Below are positions 1-9,267 of a stretch of 64,000 nt of DNA, one piece after another. How positions within the stretch are numbered: the first letter of the stretch is position 1; every line of letters starts with the position of its first letter. Made by a program: the position numbers and the translations under genes. Source of the stretch: Pseudidiomarina atlantica (GTDB taxonomy: Bacteria; Pseudomonadota; Gammaproteobacteria; Enterobacterales; Alteromonadaceae). The notes beneath the pieces are model-generated. The model searched no databases. It worked only from the letters and a program-made list of their open reading frames with translations, and was not told the DNA's origin. The stretch is from positions 62,001-126,000 of the forward strand of contig NZ_JPIN01000007.1 in the NCBI RefSeq assembly GCF_000753735.1, in the 5' to 3' direction.

Positions 1-464
1 ATGGCATCGGCTTGGTCAGTCTCAGTTGCTATGGTCTCGATTTCTGCCCGTGCTGGATCTTTGGCATCGAGAATATGAAAAGCCACCGGCTCATACACGG
101 CAACTGCGCTTACTGGCAATAACTTTTCCAACGCTAACTTAAGCGCCAAAGCACCACCGTAAGAATGCCCCACCAAGATGACTGGCGTATCTCCCCACAA
201 CGTCGATACGCCGTCGAGAATACGTGGTACCTCATCAGTAAAACGAAAGGCATCACTGTGTTCGACTTCTGCTGCTGGTGCCTTGCCGTAACCTAAAAGA
301 TCGACCGCAAGTACATCATAATCAGGCGTAAGGCGTTGAATCAGTTCACGCCACTGGCCACTATTACTTTGTGAGCTATGCAGCAGCAAGATCTTGGCCC
401 CCGTTGCTGTGCCATAGCGATAAAAACCCTGCGGCAATGGCATAGTTTCCGAACGCGCTGTCAT
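1..464 (-). CDS. alpha/beta hydrolase, 3' end outside window
   Basis: The visible 154 codons read as the N-terminal part of an alpha/beta-hydrolase fold protein. The segment LLLHSSQSNSGQW is followed by AVDLLGYGKAP, and then by the nucleophile elbow GHSYGG with the expected catalytic Ser. The Asp/His end of the triad lies beyond the window. The ATG at 464 overlaps the stop of the upstream MAPEG gene by four bases (ATGA), so the two are probably translationally coupled; a second ATG lies seven codons later. The substrate cannot be told from the sequence. Confidence 0.8.
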   Translation of the reverse strand, partial: MTARSETMPLPQGFYRYGTATGAKILLLHSSQSNSGQWRELIQRLTPDYDVLAVDLLGYGKAPAAEVEHSDAFRFTDEVPRILDGVSTLWGDTPVILVGHSYGGALALKLALEKLLPVSAVAVYEPVAFHILDAKDPARAEIETIATETDQADA

Positions 465-865
465 ACGACTCGACCGATCACATAACCAATCATGTAGCCC
501 GCTTGCACCAATAACACGATAAAGGTACCCAGCACACCGACCGTCCGCGGAAAAGATGGACCAACGCTCTTATTCAAGCCAATGGCATGGCCAACGCGGG
601 CAATGAACAACAAGCTACCCAGTGCATGCAACAAGATGGGGCCGGCACCAGTAAGCTCCATGAGAACTAACATCAGCAACAAAAACGGCACATATTCGGC
701 AAAGTTTGCATGCACGCGGGTTGCTACCTCCAAATCTTTTGAATCTGCAGTGCCAATACCAACGCGATCGCGCCAACGCAGGCGAATCACCAAAACGGAT
801 AAGACAAAGTACAACAGTGCCAGCAGGCCTGCATAAAGTAAGCTAATTTCTAATTCTAATGCCAT
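461..865 (-). CDS. MAPEG-family integral membrane protein
   Basis: This encodes a 134-residue protein with about four hydrophobic segments. The pattern, with an early TM helix, RVHANFAEYVPFLLL in the middle and a Gly-rich C-terminal helix, is that of the MAPEG family (membrane-associated proteins in eicosanoid and glutathione metabolism). The R-x-H-x-N-x-x-E motif, which contacts glutathione in characterised members, is present. The start at 865 is chosen because GGAGA lies just upstream; the frame stays open to 907 but that extension runs through the adk terminator. The bacterial role is unknown; some members have glutathione transferase or peroxidase activity. Confidence 0.85.
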   Translation of the reverse strand: MALELEISLLYAGLLALLYFVLSVLVIRLRWRDRVGIGTADSKDLEVATRVHANFAEYVPFLLLMLVLMELTGAGPILLHALGSLLFIARVGHAIGLNKSVGPSFPRTVGVLGTFIVLLVQAGYMIGYVIGRVV

Positions 866-878
866 GTTGTTCTCCCAT

Positions 879-903
879 AAAAAAGCCCACACAAGGTGGG
901 CTT
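879..903 (-). terminator. Rho-independent terminator of adk
   Basis: An 8-bp perfect stem (AAGCCCAC with GTGGGCTT, five-base loop) is followed on the minus strand by six T. It lies between the adk stop (938) and the MAPEG ribosome binding site, so the MAPEG gene is either read through or has its own promoter. Confidence 0.85.
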
Positions 904-937
904 CCATGATTATTATGTGTTGTGGTTAACCTAGCTA

Positions 938-1582
<645 letters not shown>

Positions 1583-1664
1583 TTACAACCTCTTTTCCTG
1601 TTTGATGGGTGTGCGTTTTGAATTAGGTCGAACTTTACCGTTTAGAGGCGTGCAATACAAGTCC

Positions 1665-1704
1665 GAGCAATGCCGACTTTGGTCGGCATTGCTCAGTTTT
1701 TTTA
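1665..1704 (+). terminator. 13-bp perfect hairpin between htpG and adk
   Basis: GAGCAATGCCGAC (1665-1677) pairs perfectly with GTCGGCATTGCTC (1682-1694) around a four-base loop. A run of seven T follows on the plus strand and overlaps the htpG stop. It has terminator form in the plus direction, although both flanking genes are on minus; in the minus direction the stem has no T-tract. It may act on htpG messages as a 3'-end stabiliser or weak terminator, or block antisense transcription. Confidence 0.55.
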
Positions 1705-3594
1705 CGCGCCAGTAAGTTCCATCATCAGTCGGTTGAGACGACTGACAAATTGGGCTGGATCTTTCAGACTACCGCGTTCCGCAAGTGTTGCTTGATCAAG
1801 CAACAACTGCGCCCATTCGGCAAACTTTGCATCATCGCTGATGGTGCTGACTTGTTTGACCAAAGCATGCTCCGGATTTAGCTCAAAAATGTACTTAGTT
1901 TCCGGTACTTTTTGCCCTGCCGCTTCCATCAACTTAGCCATTTGCGTACTCATGTCGTTATCGTCAGTCACGATACACGCCGGTGAGTTGGTCAAGCGAT
2001 GCGTCACTCGAACACTTTTAACTTTATCTCCAAGCGCTTGCTCGAACCGTTTGATTTGCGCTTCAAACGACTTCTCCAGCTCTTCTTGCTGCTTTTTGTC
2101 TTCAGCGTCGTCAAGTTCACCCAAATCGAGATCGCCACGTGTAACGCTCTGGAATTGCTTCTCACGGTACTCATTGAGGTGACTCATCAACCACTCATCG
2201 ATGCGCTCCGAAAGTAGCAAGACTTCAATACCTTTCTTGCGGAAAATTTCCAACGCAGGATTATCGCGCGCAGCTTCATAACTGTCAGCGACAATATAAT
2301 AAATCTTGTCTTGCTTCTCTGGCATACGCTCAAGATAAGCATCCAAACTAACCGTAGCTTCAGATTTATCTTCATACGTAGAAGCAAACCGCAACAAGCT
2401 CGCGATTTTCTCTTGGTTTGCGTGGTCTTCCGCCGGACCTTCTTTCAGCACAGTACCGAACGTATTCCAGAACTCTTGATAGGTTTCAGGCTCGTCTTTG
2501 GCTAGCTTGCTGAGCATACTGAGCACTTTTTTGGTACTGCCGTTGCGCATTGCGCGGGTAATCTTGTTGTCTTGCAGAATTTCGCGCGATACGTTCAACG
2601 GTAAATCATTGGAATCCATCAGACCGCGGACAAATCGCAGGTAAGTCGGCATCAACTGTTGCGCATCGTCCATGATGAAAACCCGCTTCACGTATAGCTT
2701 AATACCGTGTTGTTGTTCGCGGTTCCACAAATCCCACGGTGCGCGCTTCGGAATATACAACAAACTGGTATATTCCTGCGTACCCTCAACCTTGTTGTGG
2801 CTCCACAGTAGTGGGTCCTCAAAATCGTGGGCTACAGTTTTGTAGAATTCTTTGTATTCTTCGTCGCTAATGTCGGCCTTGTCACGCGTCCATAACGCCT
2901 GACCGGTATTCACCGCTTGCCATTCCTTGTGTTTACCATCGTCATCACGTTCAGGCATTTGCACCGGAATGCTCAAATGGTCGGAATACTTCGTGATAAT
3001 GCCTCGCAAACGGAATTCATCGAGGTATTCTTTGGCGTCATCGCGTACGTGCAAGATAATATCCGTGCCGCGCTGTGCTTTCTCGATGGCTTTCAGATCA
3101 AACTCACCTTCACCTTTCGAATGCCACTCAACCGCTTCATTGCTTGCCGCTCCGGCCGCGCGAGTGCGCACTGTGACACTGTCGGCAACAATGAACGCTG
3201 AATAGAACCCCACACCAAACTGACCGATTAAACGGCTATCTTTGGCTTCATCGCCGGAAAGTTGACTGAAAAACTCTGCGGTACCTGACTTGGCAATAGT
3301 ACCGAGGTTATTGATCACTTCGTCACGGGTCATGCCAATGCCATTATCGCTAATGGTAATAGTGCCAGCATCTTTGTCGGCACTGACTCGGACCCGCAAT
3401 TCGCTGTCGTCAGCCAACAGGCTGTTATCGCTCAGCGCTTTGAAGCGTAGCTTATCCGCCGCATCAGAAGCGTTGGACACGAGCTCGCGTAAGAAGATTT
3501 CTTTGTTGGAATAAAGCGAATGAATCATCAAGTGAAGCAGTTGCTTCACTTCTGTCTGAAACCCATAGGTTTCCGCTTGACGGGTCTCCGCCAT
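1702..3594 (-). CDS. htpG: Molecular chaperone HtpG (Hsp90)
   Basis: This is bacterial Hsp90, 630 residues from the chosen start. The N-terminal GHKL ATPase domain is complete: [13 protein letters not shown], then the E of [11 protein letters not shown], then DNGIGM, then [11 protein letters not shown]. The middle and dimerisation domains follow at normal length. The ATG at 3594 is chosen because GGAG lies eight bases upstream; two earlier in-frame ATGs have poor spacing. HtpG helps fold client proteins under heat stress. It sits between recR and adk, the same order as E. coli. Confidence 0.97.
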   Translation of the reverse strand: MAETRQAETYGFQTEVKQLLHLMIHSLYSNKEIFLRELVSNASDAADKLRFKALSDNSLLADDSELRVRVSADKDAGTITISDNGIGMTRDEVINNLGTIAKSGTAEFFSQLSGDEAKDSRLIGQFGVGFYSAFIVADSVTVRTRAAGAASNEAVEWHSKGEGEFDLKAIEKAQRGTDIILHVRDDAKEYLDEFRLRGIITKYSDHLSIPVQMPERDDDGKHKEWQAVNTGQALWTRDKADISDEEYKEFYKTVAHDFEDPLLWSHNKVEGTQEYTSLLYIPKRAPWDLWNREQQHGIKLYVKRVFIMDDAQQLMPTYLRFVRGLMDSNDLPLNVSREILQDNKITRAMRNGSTKKVLSMLSKLAKDEPETYQEFWNTFGTVLKEGPAEDHANQEKIASLLRFASTYEDKSEATVSLDAYLERMPEKQDKIYYIVADSYEAARDNPALEIFRKKGIEVLLLSERIDEWLMSHLNEYREKQFQSVTRGDLDLGELDDAEDKKQQEELEKSFEAQIKRFEQALGDKVKSVRVTHRLTNSPACIVTDDNDMSTQMAKLMEAAGQKVPETKYIFELNPEHALVKQVSTISDDAKFAEWAQLLLDQATLAERGSLKDPAQFVSRLNRLMMELTGA

Positions 3595-3671
3595 GGTCAT
3601 CTCTCCTACACTATTGTTTATGAACACTAGGGCAAAGATGGGGGCGATGGTTAGTTTTTCAAGCGTTTATT

Positions 3672-4280
3672 TCAATCGAATTGCAATCGTTTACGGCCGC
3701 TAAAGGCGTGTCCAAGCGTCGCTTGGTCGACGTATTCAAGTTCACCGCCGACCGGAACGCCGTGCGCGATACGCGAAGTTGCAATCCGATGTTGCTGCGC
3801 AAGTTCAGCAATGTAGTGTGCAGTTGCTTCGCCCTCAATCGTCGGATTGGTCGCGAGAATGACTTCACTGATCGGTTCTTTCGCTAAACGTTGCGCTAAC
3901 ACATCAAGGCCAATATCGTCAGGGCCGATACCATCAAGTGGCGACAGGTGCCCCATCAACACAAAATAGCTGCCCTGGTATTGCCCAGTTTGTTCAATCG
4001 CCAGCACGTCGGCTGGCGTTTCAACAATGCACAACAGGCCGCTAGCACGGCGCTGTTCATCTACGCAAATCTCGCATACCGCTAGTTCTGTCAAGGTGCG
4101 ACAATCGCTGCAATGGCCAACTTTTTCGACCGCGTCGTTGAGCGCTTTCGCCAATTGCAAACCACCCTCACGCTGCCGTTCAAGTATTTGAAACGCCATC
4201 CGCTGTGCCGATTTCGGACCAACCCCGGGCAGCACGCGCAGGGCGCGAATCAATTCACTAATGGCTGGACTTAACCGCAT
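3672..4280 (-). CDS. recR: Recombination mediator RecR
   Basis: This 202-residue RecR acts with RecF and RecO to load RecA at gapped DNA. It shows the helix-hairpin-helix ([16 protein letters not shown], about residues 15-30), the zinc finger with Cys57, Cys60, Cys69 and Cys72, and the Toprim domain ([14 protein letters not shown] through ATNPTIEGE). The C-terminal [14 protein letters not shown] segment is the family signature. It is downstream of ybaB with a 29-bp gap, part of the dnaX-ybaB-recR unit found in most bacteria. Confidence 0.97.
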   Translation of the reverse strand: MRLSPAISELIRALRVLPGVGPKSAQRMAFQILERQREGGLQLAKALNDAVEKVGHCSDCRTLTELAVCEICVDEQRRASGLLCIVETPADVLAIEQTGQYQGSYFVLMGHLSPLDGIGPDDIGLDVLAQRLAKEPISEVILATNPTIEGEATAHYIAELAQQHRIATSRIAHGVPVGGELEYVDQATLGHAFSGRKRLQFD

Positions 4281-4309
4281 CAGAACTACCTTTACCTATT
4301 CAATAACGA

Positions 4310-4642
4310 TTAGAACGGCAGTTTCATGCCAGGAGGCAAGTTCATGCCGCCGGTCACTTCAGCCATACGCTCTTTGGTGGTCTGTTCCACGCGACGTACT
4401 GCGTCGTTGCAGGCTGCCGCAATCAAATCCTCGAGCATTTCACGATCATCTTCGTCAGCAAGCAGGCTAGGATCGATTTCAACGCGGCGCACGTTATGGT
4501 TACCGAGCATAGTGACTTTAACCATACCCGCACCCGCTTCGCCGGTTACTTCTAACTTGGCTATTTCTTCTTGGGCTTTCTGCATGCGCTCTTGCATTTG
4601 CTGCGCTTGCTTCATCATATTGCCCAATCCACCTTTAAACAT
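4310..4642 (-). CDS. ybaB: YbaB/EbfC family nucleoid-associated protein
   Basis: This small 110-residue protein has the YbaB layout: a Gly/Met-rich N-terminus ([14 protein letters not shown]), a coiled helix, a three-strand sheet containing [16 protein letters not shown], and a C-terminal helix. Family members bind DNA as dimers in the nucleoid. It lies between dnaX and recR with short gaps (18 and 29 bp), so all three are almost certainly cotranscribed. No truncation is seen. Confidence 0.95.
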   Translation of the reverse strand: MFKGGLGNMMKQAQQMQERMQKAQEEIAKLEVTGEAGAGMVKVTMLGNHNVRRVEIDPSLLADEDDREMLEDLIAAACNDAVRRVEQTTKERMAEVTGGMNLPPGMKLPF

Positions 4643-4660
4643 ATCTACCTCTTCATTTGA

Positions 4661-6511
4661 TTAGAGTGGTTTCACGGAGTCGGCAATCAACTCCGCACCA
4701 AAATGCTGTGTTATTGCTTGCACGTGCGGATCAGCCGCTAATTTAGCTTCTGCCTGCCGTAACCGCTGCTGATCGATCGCTTGCTGCAACTCAAATGGTG
4801 TGGGCTGCGTGGTGTTTTTCAAGTAAACCGCTTGCAGTTCGAGCTGTAAATGCTCGAGCAATGCTTGCTTAATAGCGTTCACACCATTGTCATTGAGCAA
4901 ATGCTGCCAGGCTTCTCGCACTGCGAGCTCAAAACCTCGCGGCGTCTTCAACAACACACTATTACGGGCCAACTGACGCGCTAGACCATCCAGTTGTAAA
5001 TTATCGAGATACGCCGCCCACTTATCAATTTCAGCGGCACTACGGGTCTCGGCCGGTATTGCTGGGAGCTGCAGTTCGCCATCTTCAGCCACCACATGCG
5101 TGACTTCTGGTTCTGACTGCGGTTCTGGTTCAGCCTTAGGTTCAACTAGCGTACTCTCATGACCGGCTGAGGCTTGCTGCTCTGCTGCTTGAGGTTCGGT
5201 TGGCGCTAGCTGTCGTTCAGGATTTTTTTTTTGCTGCAACTGCTCGCGCGTCGCCAACAGCGCGGCTAAGCCATCAGTTGGACTGTTTGGCGCGACCGCA
5301 GGCTCTGGCGCTGCTTGCGACTCAGCTTCAACTTGCGGTTGAGTTTCGACTTTTGGTTCGGGTGCTGGCGTTGCAGCAACTTTCGAGGCTTCCGTTATTT
5401 CAGCAGGTCGACGCTCTTGCAACGTCAGTTGTTTCGGTCGAAAAGCCATCATCCGCAGCAAACACATCTCAACCCCACTACGCACATCAGCTGCGTAATG
5501 CAGATCGCGGCGGCCTTGCAGCAAAATATCGTAATAGACTTGCAACAATTCAGCTGGAAGTTGCTGCGCTAAGTGTTGGTCTTCAGCATTTAAGTCAAGT
5601 GTTTCAGCGACTGCCGGCACGGCCTGAAACAATGCCAATTGATGCACATAGTTTTGCAGCTCTCCTAATAGCTGGCTGAGATCGGGGACCTGACCAGCGA
5701 TACGCGACAAACTTTGCAACAGCCCATCACCATTCCCAGTAAGTACTTGTTCGAGTAAGGTGCCTAGCTCAAAACTTGGCACCGCCCCCAACATTTGTTG
5801 TACAGCGGCCATGGTCACCTGCTGCTCACCCTGCGCGATGGCTTGATCAGTTAAACTGAGCGCGTCGCGCATACTACCGCGCGCGGCGCGTGCAAGCGCT
5901 TGCAAGGCGTTAGTTTCAAAGGCGATATTTTCGGCTTGCAAAACTTCAGCCAAATGGCTGCTGATCTCGGTTCTGTCGAGCGCTTTTAAGTTGAATTGCA
6001 GGCAGCGCGATAACACAGTTATCGGCAGCTTCTGCGGATCGGTCGTCGCAAGTAAGAACTTAACGTGTTCAGGCGGCTCTTCTAGCGTTTTCAGCAAAGC
6101 ATTAAAACTATGCCGAGAGAGCATGTGAACTTCATCGATAAGGTAAACTTTGTAGCGCCCATGAGTCGGCTTATATTGCACGTTATCGAGTAATTCGCGG
6201 GTGTCTTCAACTTTGGTGCGCGAGGCGGCGTCAATCTCAAGCAAATCAACAAAGCGGCCGTCGTCAATCGCTTTACAAGCCCCACAGCTACCACAGGGTT
6301 CAGCGGTGATGCCTTGCTCACAATTGAGACTTTTCGCCAGTATACGCGCAATAGTGGTTTTACCTACGCCGCGGGTACCGGTGAGCAACCAAGCATGGTG
6401 CAGTCGTCCGCTTTCCAGCGCATTCATAAGGGGTTTCAACACATGTTGTTGCCCCACGACTTCAGCAAATTTACGAGGCCGCCACTTGCGCGCGAGCACC
6501 TGGTAACTCAT
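4661..6511 (-). CDS. dnaX: DNA polymerase III subunit tau (dnaX), probable gamma by slippage
   Basis: The 616-residue product is the tau clamp-loader ATPase. Walker A (GTRGVGKT) is at residues 45-52 and the zinc module uses Cys64, Cys73, Cys76 and Cys79. LIDEVHMLS is Walker B, TTDPQKLP is sensor 1 and domain III follows. After about residue 365 a Pro/Glu/Gln-rich linker leads to the polymerase-binding C-terminus. Codons 427-430 contain ten consecutive A residues. A -1 shift there gives a stop after residue 431, the length of the E. coli gamma subunit; see findings. The gene lies between apt and ybaB, as in E. coli. Confidence 0.97.
   Translation of the reverse strand: MSYQVLARKWRPRKFAEVVGQQHVLKPLMNALESGRLHHAWLLTGTRGVGKTTIARILAKSLNCEQGITAEPCGSCGACKAIDDGRFVDLLEIDAASRTKVEDTRELLDNVQYKPTHGRYKVYLIDEVHMLSRHSFNALLKTLEEPPEHVKFLLATTDPQKLPITVLSRCLQFNLKALDRTEISSHLAEVLQAENIAFETNALQALARAARGSMRDALSLTDQAIAQGEQQVTMAAVQQMLGAVPSFELGTLLEQVLTGNGDGLLQSLSRIAGQVPDLSQLLGELQNYVHQLALFQAVPAVAETLDLNAEDQHLAQQLPAELLQVYYDILLQGRRDLHYAADVRSGVEMCLLRMMAFRPKQLTLQERRPAEITEASKVAATPAPEPKVETQPQVEAESQAAPEPAVAPNSPTDGLAALLATREQLQQKKNPERQLAPTEPQAAEQQASAGHESTLVEPKAEPEPQSEPEVTHVVAEDGELQLPAIPAETRSAAEIDKWAAYLDNLQLDGLARQLARNSVLLKTPRGFELAVREAWQHLLNDNGVNAIKQALLEHLQLELQAVYLKNTTQPTPFELQQAIDQQRLRQAEAKLAADPHVQAITQHFGAELIADSVKPL
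5223..5232 (-). promoter_or_regulatory. dnaX: A10 slippage site in dnaX
   Basis: The sense strand reads CAG CAA AAA AAA AAT CCT GAA, which holds ten uninterrupted A residues. In the -1 frame the reading continues AAA TCC TGA and stops at once. In the +1 frame it meets TAG after a few codons. Both shifts therefore give a gamma-length protein ending near residue 431. Confidence 0.75.
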
Positions 6512-6550
6512 GCATATTTCCTTGTTATTAGACGATGCGCTTACGTTACC

Positions 6551-7075
6551 CTAAAATTCGCACAGGGTATAGTGTGGAATTCCAGCTTCATCAAGTCGTT
6601 TCACGCCTGGCAAGGCTTGCAAGGTAATGACGAAAGCACATTCATGTAATTGTGCGGCACTTTTTTCAACCAACTGAACGGCCGCAAGGGCGGTTCCCCC
6701 GGTCGCTAACAAATCGTCGATAATTACGACTTTATCTGCGGCTGTAAGCGCATCACTGTGCATTTCGAGAGTATCTTCGCCGTACTCAAGCGCATAACTT
6801 TGTTTTAGCGTTGCACCAGGCAATTTACCTGGTTTGCGCAGTGGCACGAAACCTACACCTAAGGCATGGGCCAACGCCGTGCCAAAAATAAAACCGCGTG
6901 CTTCCATGCCCACCACCTGAGTGATCCCTTGATCTTGGTAACGATCAACGAAATGTCCGATAGTTGCCCGCAATGCCTCTGCGTTACTCAATAACGGTGT
7001 AATATCACGAAAGATAATACCGGGCTTGGGAAAGTCCGGTATAGCCCGAATAAAATCGGCAGGATTTACCTTCAT
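6551..7075 (-). CDS. apt: Adenine phosphoribosyltransferase
   Basis: This 174-residue purine-salvage enzyme converts adenine and PRPP to AMP. The PRPP loop VVIIDDLLATGGTA is intact, and the N-terminal IPDFPKPGIIFRDITPLL and GMEARGFIFG segments are typical of Apt. The start codon overlaps the stop of the upstream response-regulator gene by four bases, so translation is probably coupled. dnaX begins 39 bp downstream, the same apt-dnaX pairing as in enterobacteria. Confidence 0.97.
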   Translation of the reverse strand: MKVNPADFIRAIPDFPKPGIIFRDITPLLSNAEALRATIGHFVDRYQDQGITQVVGMEARGFIFGTALAHALGVGFVPLRKPGKLPGATLKQSYALEYGEDTLEMHSDALTAADKVVIIDDLLATGGTALAAVQLVEKSAAQLHECAFVITLQALPGVKRLDEAGIPHYTLCEF

Positions 7076-7494
7076 GATGCAGCAGAACGCACGTCAGACG
7101 CTGTAGGCGGTGGCATTGAGATTTGCATAGTCTGCCAAAGGTCTGCGAGCAACTCCAACAGACGCTCGCGTTCAATTGGCTTCGCCAAACATAAATCGGC
7201 ACCTGAGCGACGCGCTTGCTCCTCAATTTGCTGCACATCTTGCGTGGTCATCAGCAATAGAGGTTTATGTTTGTATGCGCTAAGGCTACGCAGATTGCGA
7301 ATTAAATTCAGGCCATCAAGTAATGGCATTTTATGATCGGCCAGCACCACATCAAAGGTGTTCGCCTTTGCTTGATTCAAACCATCTAAGCCATCATTGG
7401 CACAGGTGACAACGAAAGGCGTGTCAGCAAGCATCGCTAACAAGCTCTCGCGTGTCGCTGGTTTATCCTCAACCAGCAATAATTTAAGCGACAT
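7072..7494 (-). CDS. Receiver-only response regulator (CheY-like)
   Basis: The 140-residue protein is a single receiver domain with no output domain. The acidic pair Glu9/Asp10, phospho-acceptor Asp53 (VVLADHKMP), a Thr at about 83 and Lys105 (LAKPIE) are all in place, so phosphorylation should work. The last 20 residues are a Pro/Ala/Ser-rich tail. No histidine kinase is nearby. The gene is coupled to apt by a four-base overlap and preceded by the 41-codon membrane peptide gene, so it sits between the hvf cluster and the apt-dnaX block. Its partner and output are unknown. Confidence 0.88.
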   Translation of the reverse strand: MSLKLLLVEDKPATRESLLAMLADTPFVVTCANDGLDGLNQAKANTFDVVLADHKMPLLDGLNLIRNLRSLSAYKHKPLLLMTTQDVQQIEEQARRSGADLCLAKPIERERLLELLADLWQTMQISMPPPTASDVRSAAS

Positions 7495-7514
7495 AATAAG
7501 CCTTTGAGCCTTAT

Positions 7515-7640
7515 TTAAGCGGTGAGATGTTTAATCCATTGCAACGTAGCTGGCAATACAGGAACTGCGAGTACCACTAAGACTGCCAGCACTCCCATCA
7601 AGGAACCTGATGAGTCACGGAATTCTTCATTATTTGCCAT
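7515..7640 (-). CDS. 41-residue single-pass membrane peptide
   Basis: This short gene starts at ATG 7640 with AGAGGA about eight bases upstream. The product opens with a polar MANNEEFRDSSGS segment and continues with one hydrophobic helix rich in Val/Leu (GVLAVLVVLAVPVLPA), ending LQWIKHLTA. Composition, ribosome binding site and its fit in an otherwise empty 197-bp gap argue that it is real. It lies directly downstream of hvfC, where other hvf clusters often carry a DoxX-like membrane gene. I do not recognise a family. Confidence 0.6.
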   Translation of the reverse strand: MANNEEFRDSSGSLMGVLAVLVVLAVPVLPATLQWIKHLTA

Positions 7641-7680
7641 AAGGGTATCCTCTTAACAACGGCGATAATTTGCGCGGCGG

Positions 7681-7709
7681 ATCATACTCGATTATGGCCG
7701 CGACAACAA
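7681..7709 (-). promoter_or_regulatory. Possible promoter for the small peptide/regulator/apt unit
   Basis: On the minus strand TTGTTG (7704-7709) is separated by 17 bases from TATGAT (7681-7686). The position is just upstream of the 41-codon gene and overlaps the end of hvfC. This is a motif match only. Confidence 0.4.
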
Positions 7710-8447
7710 CAGCGAGCGCTCAGCAAAATCTACAACCAACTGCTGCAAGCCTTGCTGCAAAACTGCTTGATCAAAGCTAGTAAATTGGACTTTGATAACT
7801 TCAAAAAGTTGCGTAAGAGTAAGCGGTTTTTGCTGTAATTGTTCGACCACAAACGCTGTGAGTGGATTGAGTTCGAGAAATTTAACATCACCATTTAGCT
7901 CTTGATAAACCAGCACAAAGTACGGTTCATTTGGCTTAGACTTTGGTTGGTAATCAGGACTAATGCGCGCCACTGGAAAATCATAAATACCAAGATAAGC
8001 TGTTGGATTCAGGTTTAACTGAGTATCTTCATCGACGGCGGCTAATGGCTGCCACTCGGTTCCCAAGGCTTTGAATCGAACATCGACCTCAATCCGTTCA
8101 TAATGCGCAAGTTCAAAGGTCCAAGGCGGAAAATCTGTTTGTTGTGGATTTCCTTGGAGCGGTAAATAATGTGCGAGAAAATCGACGAATTCCTGCCCGA
8201 TTTGTGAAAACAACGGTGATTTTGCTTGATGTTGAGCGATAAAATCACGTTCGAGTTGTTGCCATTGAGCGGGCGCCAGTACCTTTTGTAAAACTGGAAA
8301 CCCATTGCGCAGAAACTGCTTAATGTTGTTATGAATGAGACGCTTATAAATAGCTAGACGGCGAGGTTCAATAGCTGCGAATTGGGCGTCACTTTGTGGA
8401 TCACGCAACCACTTTGCAAAGTCGACTTGTAGATCCTTAAATGACAT
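7692..8447 (-). CDS. HvfC-type partner protein (DUF2063) of an MNIO enzyme
   Basis: The 251-residue product has the N-terminal DUF2063 layout (DLQVDFAKWLRDP, then RRLAIYKRLIHNNIKQFLRNGFP) and a winged C-terminal region. Proteins of this family bind the precursor peptide and pair with DUF692 multinuclear iron oxidases; here the gene overlaps the DUF692 gene by 11 bp. By analogy it should present the precursor encoded at 9252-9614 to its partner. It has been called a putative DNA-binding protein in older annotation, which I consider misleading. Confidence 0.85.
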   Translation of the reverse strand: MSFKDLQVDFAKWLRDPQSDAQFAAIEPRRLAIYKRLIHNNIKQFLRNGFPVLQKVLAPAQWQQLERDFIAQHQAKSPLFSQIGQEFVDFLAHYLPLQGNPQQTDFPPWTFELAHYERIEVDVRFKALGTEWQPLAAVDEDTQLNLNPTAYLGIYDFPVARISPDYQPKSKPNEPYFVLVYQELNGDVKFLELNPLTAFVVEQLQQKPLTLTQLFEVIKVQFTSFDQAVLQQGLQQLVVDFAERSLLLSRP

Positions 8448-9267
8448 TCACATGCTCTTGCTGGGTAAAGAACTCTTGGGTTTTCGCTATTTTCGAAGCT
8501 TCATTGAGCAATTGCGGTAACGGCGGAATATTAAAGTCACGCTCAAGCACAGTTGGAAATACACCATGACATTGGTACGCGAACTCCAATAATTTCCAAA
8601 CTTCTGGCTTCACATCAGCACCATGGGTGTCAACGAAAAGATCATCGTATTCTTCATCATGTCCAGCAATATGGCCATAAACGATACGCTCGCTTGGCAG
8701 CGATTGAATAAATGCGTAAGGGTCGTAACCATGATTGACGCTATTCACGAACACATTATTGACATCGAGCAACATAGAACAATCTGCTTTCTCAAGCACC
8801 GCTCGAATAAACGCGAGCTCACTCAGTTCATTGGCAAAACTGGCATAATAAGAAACGTTCTCTAAGACCAAAGGCCGCTCGAGAATGTCTTGCACCTGTT
8901 TGATGCGTTCAACCACGTGCTCAACTGCCTCTTCCGTAAAAGGAATAGGTAATAAATCATAGAGTTGCCCCTGCGCCGAACAATAGCTTAAATGTTCGCT
9001 ATACATTTCGATATTAAAACGATCGAGAAACTGTTTTACGGACTGAACGAAGTGAACGTCCAGCGGGTCAGGACTGCCGATAGATAAGGATAAGCCGTGA
9101 CTGGTTAATGGCGCTTGTTCACGAATCGCATCAAGTTGCCGATACGCGGTTTGCCCACGCGGAAACCAATTCTCCGGCGCAAGCTCCCAAAAACCGACTT
9201 TGGGAGCTTGTTGTAGTACTTCAGCGAGAAATTCGCGACGTAAACCGAGGCCTACTGTCCGCCGCAC
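8437..9267 (-). CDS. HvfB-type multinuclear non-heme iron oxidase (DUF692)
   Basis: This 276-residue TIM-barrel protein belongs to the DUF692/UPF0276 family, whose members modify Cys in peptide precursors. Metal-ligand motifs are visible in order: TSHGLSLS (His57), YSEHLSY, LENVSYY, LLDVNNVFVNSVNH, HIAGH, DTHG and LERDF. The GTG start at 9267 overlaps the precursor gene by 16 bases and has GAAGG close upstream inside that gene; translation is therefore probably coupled. It overlaps the hvfC-type gene by 11 bp. Expected chemistry, by analogy with work on Haemophilus HvfB, is oxidative conversion of Cys in EGKCG motifs. Confidence 0.88.
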   Translation of the reverse strand: MRRTVGLGLRREFLAEVLQQAPKVGFWELAPENWFPRGQTAYRQLDAIREQAPLTSHGLSLSIGSPDPLDVHFVQSVKQFLDRFNIEMYSEHLSYCSAQGQLYDLLPIPFTEEAVEHVVERIKQVQDILERPLVLENVSYYASFANELSELAFIRAVLEKADCSMLLDVNNVFVNSVNHGYDPYAFIQSLPSERIVYGHIAGHDEEYDDLFVDTHGADVKPEVWKLLEFAYQCHGVFPTVLERDFNIPPLPQLLNEASKIAKTQEFFTQQEHVNVI

